From Streptomyces sp. NBC_01351 (GTDB lineage: Bacteria > Actinomycetota > Actinomycetes > Streptomycetales > Streptomycetaceae), in the NCBI RefSeq assembly GCF_036237315.1, contig NZ_CP108356.1:3344501-3408500 (forward strand): a stretch of DNA of 64,000 bases, given 5' to 3'. The translations under genes were made by a program, and so were the position numbers. Shown here piece after piece: positions 7,774 to 15,455 of the stretch. A model generated the notes under the pieces. It was not told where the DNA came from. It saw only the letters and a program-made list of their open reading frames with translations, and ran no database searches. Numbering within the stretch: position 1 is the stretch's first letter; each line of letters starts with the position of its first letter.

Positions 7774-10392
7774 TCAGCCGAGCGGCTGGAACGTCTCGAA
7801 CGCCGTGTTGCGCATCTGCGTGCACTCCGGGCCGTCCCACTGGTCGGCCGCGCAGCTGATCATGATGGCGTAGCCGTGCGTCGCGTCCAGCTTGAACCCG
7901 CGGTTGAGCACACGGACCTTGATCCCGTCCTGCTCCCGCTCGAACTCCCAGTCCGCGACGGTCGGGTAGTTCCGGTAGGCGACCGTGCCGATCGAGATCA
8001 GGTTGTAGCCCCTGCTGCTGCCTGCCACGCTCGGGGCCAGCTCCATCCAGGCCTTGCGCGCGTCGTCGCCGGGGCTGTTGTTGTAGTCGACCTGGATCCG
8101 CGGGAAGCCGCCGTCACGGCTGTATATGCCGCCGGACTTCTTGCCCGCTATGCCCGTCAGGTGGAAGCCCTCGGGCATGGCCATGGAGAAGTGGAAGCCC
8201 GGGTCCGACAGCATGGCGTAGCCCGCCGGGAGTCCGCTGCCCGAGCCGCCGGGCGCGGCGCCCTGCCCCTGGCTGGTGGTGCCGGGATCGCCGGCCTTCG
8301 GGGAGGCGGGCGCCGAGTTCTGGGGCGTGCTCGGCGAGGCGTTCTGCGGGGTGTTGTTCCCGTTCCCGTTCCCGCCCGCACCCGGAGTCGGGCTGGCGGA
8401 CACGGCCGGGGTGGCCTTGCCGCCGTTCTTGCCCTGCTGCTTGGAGTCCTTGTCGTCGCCGCCGACCGCATAGGCGATCAGCGAACCGATCGCCGCCAGC
8501 ACCACCAGCACGGCGGCCGCCGCCAGCAGCATCGTGCGGCGCGGCAGCACGTCGGTGAGCGGAGCGGCCACGGGCGCGGGCTTGGTCGAGGCCGGCGGTT
8601 CGGCCGCCGAGGCGGTCGCCACGGCCGCGGCCGCGGCGGTCGCCGCCGCTTCCTTGCGGGCCGACTTCAGAGCGGCACGGGCGCGTTCGCGCTGCTCGCG
8701 CTCCCGCCGCTCGCGCTCCTTCTTCGCCGCCTTCTCGGCCGCCTTCTCCGCCTTCTCGGCGGCGGCCTTGTCCGCGGCCTCCTTGGCGTCGGCCAGCGAT
8801 ATCTGCCGGGTCTCCTCCGCGTTCGGGGGCACGACCGGCGGCGCCACGGGCTCGGGCGCGTTCACGACGGCGGTGAGCATGGCCCGCGCGCGGTCGTCGT
8901 CGAGGCGCCGCGCGGGGTCCTTGGCCAGCAGGCCGTAGATGACCTCGGCCAACGGGCCCGCGTTCTTGGGCGGGTCCACCGGCTCGGTCATCACGGCCGT
9001 GAGGGTGGCGAGCGCGGAGCCCTTGTCGTACGGGGGCACGCCCTCGACGGAGGCGTACAGCAGACCGCCGAGCGACCACATGTCGGCGGGCGGGCCTGGC
9101 TTCTGGCCGCGGGCACGCTCGGGGGAGATGTAGGAGGGGGCGCCGACGAGCATGCCGGTGGAGGTGACGGAGGGGTCGCCCTCCACCTGCGCGATGCCGA
9201 AGTCGGTCAGGACGACCCGGCCGCTGGCGGCGATGAGCACGTTGGACGGCTTGACGTCCCGGTGCAGGATCCCCTGCCCGTGGGCGGCGCGGAGCACGTC
9301 GAGCACCGCGAGGCCGACCTCGGCTGCGCGGCGGGGGGTCAGCGGGCCGTTCTCCCGTACGAACTCGGCGAGCGAGGGCCCTTCGATGAGCTCCATGACG
9401 ATCCACGGCCGGCCGTCTTCGTCGACGACGTCGAAGACGGTGACGGCACCGCCGCTCCGGATCCGGGCAATGGCCTTGGCCTCGCGGAGGGTTCGGGTGA
9501 TGAGCCGTCGCTTCTCGTCCTCATCAACGCCGGTGCTGAAGCGGAGTTCCTTGACGGCGACGGTCCGGCCCAGGGTCTCGTCCTGGGCCCGCCAGACGGT
9601 ACCCATCCCGCCCTTGCCGAGCACGGCGCCGAGCCGGTACCGCCCGGCCAGCAGCCGCCCTTCGTCCTCCCCGGTCCCGGCCGCCTTGGCCGCCGCAGCC
9701 TTGACGGCCGCCGCCATGGCATCGGCCTTCTCGACAACGGGATTGACCGCAGCCGCCACCGGCTTCGCATCCTCGGGCACCGCCGCACGCCCGCCCGCAG
9801 ACGCAGCCTTACCCAGGCTCGGCGCAGCCTTCACCCCGTCACCAGGCTTCGCATCCTCAGGCTCCGCAGCCCCGGCAGGCGCAGCACCCGGCCCAACCTC
9901 GACCTCCGTCGCCGGCGCGGCCTTGCTCAGACTCGGCGCAGCCACAGGCTTCGCGTCCTCAGGCTCCGCCGCAGGCCCGCCCGCAGACGCAGGCTTACCC
10001 AAACTCGGCGCAGCCACAGGCTTCGCGTCCTCAGGCTCCGCCGCACGTCCGGCCGCAGGCGCAGCCTTGCCCAGGCTCGGCGCAGTCGCAGCCTTCACCC
10101 CGTCACCAGGCTTCGCGTCCTGGGGCTCCGCAGCCCCGGGCTCAGCAACCGGCCCGGCCTCGGCCTTCGCCGCAGGCGTGGCCTTGCTCAGGCTCGGCGC
10201 AGCCACGGGCTTCACGTCCTCAGGTTCCGCCGCAGGCGCAGCCTCAGGCCCTGCGGCCCTGGGTTCCGTGCCCTCGGGAAGCCCAGCCGCAGCATCGGCC
10301 CTCACCTCGGGCGAGCTCCCACCCTCCGAGCCCGCCGCAGGCGACCCGGCAGGCGACCCGGTAGGCGACTTGGTGTGCTCCGGCTTCGACAT
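7774..10392 (-). CDS. Membrane Ser/Thr protein kinase with N-terminal repeat domain
   Basis: 872 residues. The first ~235 are Ala/Pro/Glu-rich and contain repeats built on EPEDAKPVAAPSLGK; APSLxK occurs about five times. An intact kinase domain follows: GKGGMGTVW, VAVKEL, HRDVKPSNVLI, DFGIA, SPERA. Then come a charged coiled-coil-like Ala/Glu/Lys/Arg segment, a transmembrane helix (LLAAAAVLVVLAAIGSLIAY) and an extracellular domain similar to the other two kinases here. The start is the ATG preceded by AGAGGGGAC with good spacing; longer upstream frames are ignored because they lack kinase-like sequence. It is the only one of the three with a long region before the kinase domain. Confidence 0.88.
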   Translation of the reverse strand: MSKPEHTKSPTGSPAGSPAAGSEGGSSPEVRADAAAGLPEGTEPRAAGPEAAPAAEPEDVKPVAAPSLSKATPAAKAEAGPVAEPGAAEPQDAKPGDGVKAATAPSLGKAAPAAGRAAEPEDAKPVAAPSLGKPASAGGPAAEPEDAKPVAAPSLSKAAPATEVEVGPGAAPAGAAEPEDAKPGDGVKAAPSLGKAASAGGRAAVPEDAKPVAAAVNPVVEKADAMAAAVKAAAAKAAGTGEDEGRLLAGRYRLGAVLGKGGMGTVWRAQDETLGRTVAVKELRFSTGVDEDEKRRLITRTLREAKAIARIRSGGAVTVFDVVDEDGRPWIVMELIEGPSLAEFVRENGPLTPRRAAEVGLAVLDVLRAAHGQGILHRDVKPSNVLIAASGRVVLTDFGIAQVEGDPSVTSTGMLVGAPSYISPERARGQKPGPPADMWSLGGLLYASVEGVPPYDKGSALATLTAVMTEPVDPPKNAGPLAEVIYGLLAKDPARRLDDDRARAMLTAVVNAPEPVAPPVVPPNAEETRQISLADAKEAADKAAAEKAEKAAEKAAKKERERREREQRERARAALKSARKEAAATAAAAAVATASAAEPPASTKPAPVAAPLTDVLPRRTMLLAAAAVLVVLAAIGSLIAYAVGGDDKDSKQQGKNGGKATPAVSASPTPGAGGNGNGNNTPQNASPSTPQNSAPASPKAGDPGTTSQGQGAAPGGSGSGLPAGYAMLSDPGFHFSMAMPEGFHLTGIAGKKSGGIYSRDGGFPRIQVDYNNSPGDDARKAWMELAPSVAGSSRGYNLISIGTVAYRNYPTVADWEFEREQDGIKVRVLNRGFKLDATHGYAIMISCAADQWDGPECTQMRNTAFETFQPLG

Positions 10393-10541
10393 GCGTCCCC
10401 TCTGCGTTCCTGCAGCCTGCCCCGACTGCCCCGGCAGCTGCCGGGGTCCGCGGTAACCCGCCCCGGCAGAAACCTCATTCTTCCTCACTCCGCAACGGAC
10501 GGGCGCCCCGGGTCCGCGGTTCCCCCTTCCGCATCGCGGAG

Positions 10542-12248
10542 TTACAACGGAACGATGTCGGGCGCCCCGAGCCTCGCCGCGTCCGCCGTCTGGTCGTCCG
10601 GCTGGCGCTGCGACTCCCGCTCCGCCTGGACCCGCTTCTCGTAGTGCTCCACTTCCTTCTCGATCTGCTGCTCGTCCCACCCGAGCACCGGCGCCATCAA
10701 CTCCGCGCACTCCCGCGCCGATCGCGTCCCCCGGTCGAAGGTCTCGATCGAGATCCGTGTCCGCCGCGTCAGTACGTCGTCCAGGTGCCGCGCCCCCTCG
10801 TGCGAGGCCGCGTACACGATCTCCGCCCGCAGGTAGTCCTCCGCCCCGCCCACCGGCTCCGCCAGCCCCGGGTCGGCGGCGATCAGGTCGAGCAGTTCCT
10901 CCGTCAGCGACCCGAACCGGTTCAACAGGTGCTCGACCCGCACCACATGGAGTCCCGCCCGGGCGGAGATCCGCGCCCGCGCGTTCCACAGCGCGTGGTA
11001 CCCCTCCGCTCCCACCAGCGGCACGTCCTCCGTCACGCATTCCGCGACCCGCTGGTCCAGCCCGTGCACCGCCTCGTCGACTGCGTCCTTGGCCATGACC
11101 CGGTACGTCGTGTACTTGCCGCCCGCGACCACCACCAGCCCCGGCACCGGGTGCGCCACCGTGTGCTCGCGCGAGAGCTTGCTCGTCGCGTCCGACTCCC
11201 CGGCCAGCAGCGGCCGCAGCCCCGCGTACACGCCCTGGACGTCGTCACGCGTGAGCGGCACCGCCAGTACCGAGTTGACGTGTTCCAGCAGGTAGTCGAT
11301 GTCCGCGCTCGACGCCGCCGGGTGCGCCTTGTCCAGGTCCCAGTCGGTGTCCGTGGTCCCGATGATCCAGTGGCGGCCCCACGGGATGACGAACAGCACC
11401 GACTTCTCGGTCCGCAGGATCAGACCGGTGCTGGAATGGATGCGGTCCTTCGGCACGACCAGGTGGATGCCCTTGGAGGCCCGTACGTGGAACTGCCCGC
11501 GCTCCCCGATCAGCGCCTGGGTGTCGTCCGTCCACACCCCCGTCGCGTTCACGATCTGCTTCGCGCGGATCTCGTACTCGCCCCCGCCCTCGACGTCCCG
11601 GACCCGCGCGCCGACCACCCGTTCGCCCTCGCGCAGAAAGCCGACCACTCTCGCCCGGTTCGCGCAGTGCGCCCCGTACGCCGCGGCCGTGCGCACCAGC
11701 GTGGCGACGTACCGCGCGTCGTCCATCTGGGCGTCGTAGTACTGCAGGGCGCCCACCAGCGCGTCCTTGCGCAGCGCCGGCGCCACCCGCAGGGCCCTCT
11801 TGCGCGAGAGGTGCCGGTGCAGGGGCAGGCCCCGACCGTGGCCGCTGGAGACGGACATGGCGTCATAGAGCGCGACGCCCGAGCCCGCGTAGAACCGCTC
11901 CCACCCCTTGTGCTGCAAGGGGTACAGGAAGGGCACGGGCTTCACCAGGTGCGGGGCGAGCCGCCCGAGCAGCAGGCCGCGCTCCTTCAGCGCTTCCCGC
12001 ACGAGGGCGAAGTCGAGCATCTCCAGGTACCGCAGGCCACCGTGGATCAGCTTGCTGGATCTGCTGGAGGTGCCGGAGGCCCAGTCGCGCGCCTCCACCA
12101 GGCCGGTCGACAGGCCCCGGGTCACGGCGTCGAGCGCAGTGCCCGCGCCGACCACGCCCGCGCCCACGACCAGGACGTCCAGCTCCCGTTCGGCCATTTG
12201 AGCGAGGGCCTCGGCGCGCTGCGCCGGCCCCAGTGTCGCTGTCCTCAC
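10542..12248 (-). CDS. glpD: Aerobic glycerol-3-phosphate dehydrogenase
   Basis: FAD-dependent membrane-associated enzyme that oxidises sn-glycerol 3-phosphate to dihydroxyacetone phosphate and passes electrons to quinone. The 568-residue protein has the N-terminal FAD motif VVGAGVVGAGTALDAVTRG, the family signature SSRSSKLIHGGLRYLE, the substrate-region PWGRHWIIGTTDTDWD, and the C-terminal DAO_C helical domain. It starts GTG after GGGAGGC. No glpF or glpK lies next to it, so this is likely a stand-alone second copy separate from the glycerol operon (inference). It is divergent from the nucleotide-sugar dehydrogenase homologue. Confidence 0.93.
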   Translation of the reverse strand: MRTATLGPAQRAEALAQMAERELDVLVVGAGVVGAGTALDAVTRGLSTGLVEARDWASGTSSRSSKLIHGGLRYLEMLDFALVREALKERGLLLGRLAPHLVKPVPFLYPLQHKGWERFYAGSGVALYDAMSVSSGHGRGLPLHRHLSRKRALRVAPALRKDALVGALQYYDAQMDDARYVATLVRTAAAYGAHCANRARVVGFLREGERVVGARVRDVEGGGEYEIRAKQIVNATGVWTDDTQALIGERGQFHVRASKGIHLVVPKDRIHSSTGLILRTEKSVLFVIPWGRHWIIGTTDTDWDLDKAHPAASSADIDYLLEHVNSVLAVPLTRDDVQGVYAGLRPLLAGESDATSKLSREHTVAHPVPGLVVVAGGKYTTYRVMAKDAVDEAVHGLDQRVAECVTEDVPLVGAEGYHALWNARARISARAGLHVVRVEHLLNRFGSLTEELLDLIAADPGLAEPVGGAEDYLRAEIVYAASHEGARHLDDVLTRRTRISIETFDRGTRSARECAELMAPVLGWDEQQIEKEVEHYEKRVQAERESQRQPDDQTADAARLGAPDIVPL

Positions 12249-12360
12249 GGCTGCCTCCCGTTGGTGCGGGTGTTCCCCGCGTCGTGCGGGTGATCCCGCT
12301 CACGTCCCCGTTGTCACGATTCTGACCGGCCGCACCCACATCAGCCACCGCCTGTGGACA

Positions 12361-12430
12361 ACACAACGGCGACCTTCACCCCAGAATGCAACATATCTGT
12401 CATATATACGCCTAGTCTGACATTGCGCCA
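12361..12430. promoter_or_regulatory. AT-rich divergent control region between glpD and the dehydrogenase homologue
   Basis: The 258-bp gap between the two divergent genes contains an island, ATGCAACATATCTGTCATAT and onward, that is strikingly A/T-rich for this genome. It includes TGTCA and TGACA half-sites facing each other across about 15 bp. This is the likely site of the divergent promoters and a regulator site; no specific regulator or -35/-10 pair is assigned. Confidence 0.3.
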
Positions 12431-12506
12431 GCTCCCTGCGTGGCCTTCCCGTCCACAGGGCTTGCGCGCGCATCCCCCTCGTGTCAGGGAAGGGACGGCA
12501 CCCCCC

Positions 12507-13736
12507 ATGCCCGCAGACCTCGCCGTCATCGGACTCGGCCATCTCGGCCTCCCCCTCGCCCAGGCGGCCGTCGCCGCCGGAATCGAGACGGTCGGCTACG
12601 ACAGCGGTCCGGCCACGGACTCCACCCTCACCGCCGCAGAGATCCGCCGCATGTCGGCGGCGGGCTTCCGGGTCACCACCAACCCCGCCGAGCTCGGCCG
12701 GGTCCGCACCGCCGTCATCTGCGCCCCCACCCAGCTCGGCGCCGACCGCGCCCTCGACCTCTCCGCCGTGGGCGAGGCCGGCCGCGCGCTCGCCGCCCGG
12801 CTGCGCCCGCACACCACAGTGATCCTCGAATCGGCCGCCCACCCGGGCGTCACCGAGGGCTATCTGCGCCCGATCCTCGAAGAGGGCTCCGGACTACGCG
12901 CCGGCCGGGACTTCCACCTGGCCTACTCCCCCAGCCGGCTCGACCCCGGCAACCGCACCCACGGCATCTCCAACACCCCGAAGGTGATCGGCGGCCTCAC
13001 CCCCGCCTGTACCGAGTCCGCGCACGCCTTCTACGCCCGCCTCACCGAGAAGGTGGTCCGCGCCCGCGGCCTGCGCGAGGCGGAAACCGTCCAGCTCCTC
13101 GAAACGAACTACCGGCACGTCAACATCGCCCTCATGAACGAGATGGCGGTGCTCTGCCACGACCTCGGCGTCGACCTGTGGGACGTCATCCGCTGCGCCG
13201 AGACCAAGCCGTACGGGTTCCAGGCGTTCCGCCCCGGCCCCGGCGTCGGCGGCCACGGCGTCCCCCTCGACCCCAACTACCTCCCCCACACCACCCGCAC
13301 CCCCGGCCACCCCCTGCGCATGATCGGCCTGGCGCAGGAGATCAACAACCGGATGCCGCAGTACGTCATCCAGCGCTCCGCCACCCTGCTGAACGAGCAC
13401 GGCAAGTCCGCGCGCGGCGCCCGCGTCCTCCTCCTGGGCGTCACCTACAAGCCCGACCTCGCCGACCAGGAGGGCTCCCCGGCCCGCGAGATCGCCAGCC
13501 GCCTCCTCGATCTCGGCGCGCTGATCAGCTACCACGACCCGTACATCGCGGGCTGGCGGGTGCGCGACCAGCCGGTCCCCCGGGCCGAATCGTTGTACGA
13601 GGCCGCCGCCAACGCCGACCTGACGATCCTGCTCCAGCACCACCGCACGTACGACCTGCAAGGACTCGCGGTGAAGGCCCAGTTGCTGCTGGACACCCGC
13701 GGCGCCAGCCCGGCGGGCGCAGCGCACCGGCTGTGA
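12507..13736 (+). CDS. UDP-glucose/ManNAc dehydrogenase-family protein lacking the catalytic Cys
   Basis: 409 residues, clearly of the UGD/WecC nucleotide-sugar 6-dehydrogenase family: N-terminal Rossmann IGLGHLGLPLA, the AYSPSRLDPGN motif, the central helix ETNYRHVNIALMNEMAVL, and C-terminal domain GVTYKPDLADQEGSP. The active-site motif normally written GGHCIPVDP reads GGHGVPLDP (GGC codon), so the thiol nucleophile needed for the second oxidation is absent. It may stop at an aldehyde, act on another substrate, or be non-catalytic. The start is the ATG that begins the Rossmann fold, after AGGGACGG. Flanking genes do not reveal a pathway. Confidence 0.85.
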   Translation: MPADLAVIGLGHLGLPLAQAAVAAGIETVGYDSGPATDSTLTAAEIRRMSAAGFRVTTNPAELGRVRTAVICAPTQLGADRALDLSAVGEAGRALAARLRPHTTVILESAAHPGVTEGYLRPILEEGSGLRAGRDFHLAYSPSRLDPGNRTHGISNTPKVIGGLTPACTESAHAFYARLTEKVVRARGLREAETVQLLETNYRHVNIALMNEMAVLCHDLGVDLWDVIRCAETKPYGFQAFRPGPGVGGHGVPLDPNYLPHTTRTPGHPLRMIGLAQEINNRMPQYVIQRSATLLNEHGKSARGARVLLLGVTYKPDLADQEGSPAREIASRLLDLGALISYHDPYIAGWRVRDQPVPRAESLYEAAANADLTILLQHHRTYDLQGLAVKAQLLLDTRGASPAGAAHRL

Positions 13737-13858
13737 CCCCGCGGGAAATTCCCCCTCACGGATGTCATGGGCGGCTGCTAGCCTGCGGCGTCACTTCCTT
13801 ATCTCGCACATACGTCCCCCAGGACACGTGTGCCCACGATTCCCTGGGGGGGATCTCC

Positions 13859-14335
13859 ATGAGCCAGAACTTCCAGCCTCCGGCGCCCGACTCCTTCACC
13901 GAGGCGCCCGCCGCCCCGGCCCCGGCCCGCACCGGCAACCTCGGCCTCGGCATCGTCGCCGCCGTCGTCGCGGCCCTGGTCTCGGCCGGTGCGTACGGCT
14001 ACATCATGAACGCCATCGACCGCGAGATCGGCTACGCCGCGGCCGGGGTCGGCCTGCTCGTCGGCCTCGCCGCCGGCAAGATCGGCGGCCGCAACCCGAT
14101 CCTGCCCGTGATCGCCGCCGTGCTCTCGCTCGGCGCCGTCTACCTCGGCCAGCTCACCTTCATCGCGCTCGCGCTCGCCGAGTTCGGCAACGTCGGCGTG
14201 GGCGAGGTCCTCAGCGAGGCCGGCGTCGGCGCGCTGAACGACATCTGGAAGGAGAGCGTGGACGCGATGTCCTTCCTCTTCCTCGCCATCGGCGGCTTCG
14301 TCGCCTTCGGTGCGGCCAAGAAGGTCTCCGACTAA
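13859..14335 (+). CDS. Small multi-pass membrane protein
   Basis: 158 residues. A ~25-residue Pro/Ala-rich cytoplasmic-type N-terminus precedes four hydrophobic segments: GIVAAVVAALVSAGAYGYI, AAAGVGLLVGLAAG, VIAAVLSLGAVYLGQLTFIA and SFLFLAIGGFVAFGAA. It starts ATG after a GGGGGG run. I do not recognise a family with a known function. It lies between the dehydrogenase homologue and a gene with its own predicted promoter, so it may be monocistronic. Confidence 0.75.
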   Translation: MSQNFQPPAPDSFTEAPAAPAPARTGNLGLGIVAAVVAALVSAGAYGYIMNAIDREIGYAAAGVGLLVGLAAGKIGGRNPILPVIAAVLSLGAVYLGQLTFIALALAEFGNVGVGEVLSEAGVGALNDIWKESVDAMSFLFLAIGGFVAFGAAKKVSD

Positions 14336-14412
14336 CGTTCGCGACCCCGCGACCGGCGGAGCAATTCCGCCCGCTTCACCCCAAAAAAGGGCGCTGAGCA
14401 GGCACGACGCGA

Positions 14413-14476
14413 TCCGATGCGTCGCCAAACAGAGACCTCGATTCCCTGTTGCAACGCATCGGAGCGATCATATGAT
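14413..14476 (+). promoter_or_regulatory. Predicted promoter with overlapping operator for a leaderless gene
   Basis: TTGCAA (14449-14454), a 16-bp spacer and TATGAT (14471-14476) make a good vegetative-type promoter whose transcription start would fall at or next to the GTG start at 14483. A 10-bp perfect inverted repeat, TCCGATGCGT / ACGCATCGGA (14413-14422 and 14454-14463), overlaps the end of the -35 box and the spacer. It is well placed to be a repressor operator. Confidence 0.55.
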
Positions 14477-14482
14477 CCGCGC

Positions 14483-15448
14483 GTGTCTGCTCTTCCTCCT
14501 CCCGGTCGGCCCGTGTTCGAACCCGTCGACCGCATCCCCTCCCTCGCCACACTGCGCGAAGCCGTGCGCCGGAGGGACTGGGACGCCGTCCACATCGGTC
14601 TCGAATCCCTCTACTCCGAGGACGACCGGGCCCTGGCCGGCAGGGTCGTCGCCGAGACGGACGGAGCCGAAACCTTCCTTCAGGCTCAGGTCGACCGCAG
14701 GCCGCGCGATCCGCTGGCACGGACCCTCCTCGCCGACCGGCTGATCCAGATCGGCTGGGCCATCCGCTCCGGCCACCGGGCCGAGCACGTGTCACAGGAC
14801 CAGTTCCGCGACTTCCACGCCTACTTGCGGCGCGCCGAGCTCCTGCTGATCGACGTCTGCGCCGAGTACCCCGAGTACGCCCTGGCCTGGTACCTGCGCG
14901 TCATCACCTCCCGCGGCCTCCAGCTGGGCCTGAGCGAGACGCGTCGCCGGTACGACCGGCTCACCGAGCACCACCCGCACCACTACAGCGGCCAGTCGCA
15001 GCTGCTCCAGCAGATCTGCCCCAAGTGGGGCGGCAGCTGGGAGGCCGCCCACGGCTTCGCCCGGCAGTGCGCGGCCGAGGCTCCGGAGGGCCGGCCCAAC
15101 GGGGCGCTGGTCGCCGTGGCCCAGATGGAGCAGTACCTGGAGCTGTCGGAGAAGCAGAACAAGGCGAGCGCGGAAGCGTACTTGCGTGAACCGGACAACC
15201 ACGCGCGGCTGCTCGACGCCGCGGCCAGGTCCGTCCTGCACCCCGCCTTCCGCGCCGAGGCCCACCAGGCCGTCGGCGCCCACAGCGCCTTCGCCGCCGC
15301 GCACTCCGCCGCCGGCCGGCACGCCGAGGCTGCTCCCCACTTCCGCGCCCTCGGCAACAACGCCAGCGAGTTCCCGTGGGGCTACCTGAGCAACAACCAC
15401 GAGGCCGCGTTCGTGCGCCACCGCAAGACCGCACTGGCGAAGGGCTGA
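14483..15448 (+). CDS. Conserved hypothetical helical protein, probably leaderless mRNA
   Basis: 321 residues, soluble and mostly alpha-helical, with TPR-like spacing of Ala/Leu/Trp/Tyr residues. Typical stretches are LREAVRRRDWDAVHIGLESL, ALAWYLRVITSRGLQLGLS and AHSAAGRHAEAAPHFRALGN. There is no signal peptide, membrane helix or catalytic motif I recognise. GTG is chosen as start because the predicted -10 box ends 6 nt before it and no ribosome-binding site sits at normal spacing. It is followed after 7 bp by the M16 peptidase gene, so the two are probably one operon and the protein may work with the peptidase. Confidence 0.75.
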   Translation: MSALPPPGRPVFEPVDRIPSLATLREAVRRRDWDAVHIGLESLYSEDDRALAGRVVAETDGAETFLQAQVDRRPRDPLARTLLADRLIQIGWAIRSGHRAEHVSQDQFRDFHAYLRRAELLLIDVCAEYPEYALAWYLRVITSRGLQLGLSETRRRYDRLTEHHPHHYSGQSQLLQQICPKWGGSWEAAHGFARQCAAEAPEGRPNGALVAVAQMEQYLELSEKQNKASAEAYLREPDNHARLLDAAARSVLHPAFRAEAHQAVGAHSAFAAAHSAAGRHAEAAPHFRALGNNASEFPWGYLSNNHEAAFVRHRKTALAKG

Positions 15449-15455
15449 GCACCAC

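Noticed and set aside
9740..10242. CRISPR-like tandem repeats
   Set aside because: The repeats are in frame in a kinase gene and vary in length, with no spacers or cas genes.
4621..10644. Very long rightward open frame of about 2000 codons opposite the kinases
   Set aside because: Antisense artefact of high GC: the leftward frames carry kinase motifs and normal starts; this one has only Arg/Gly/Pro-rich sequence.
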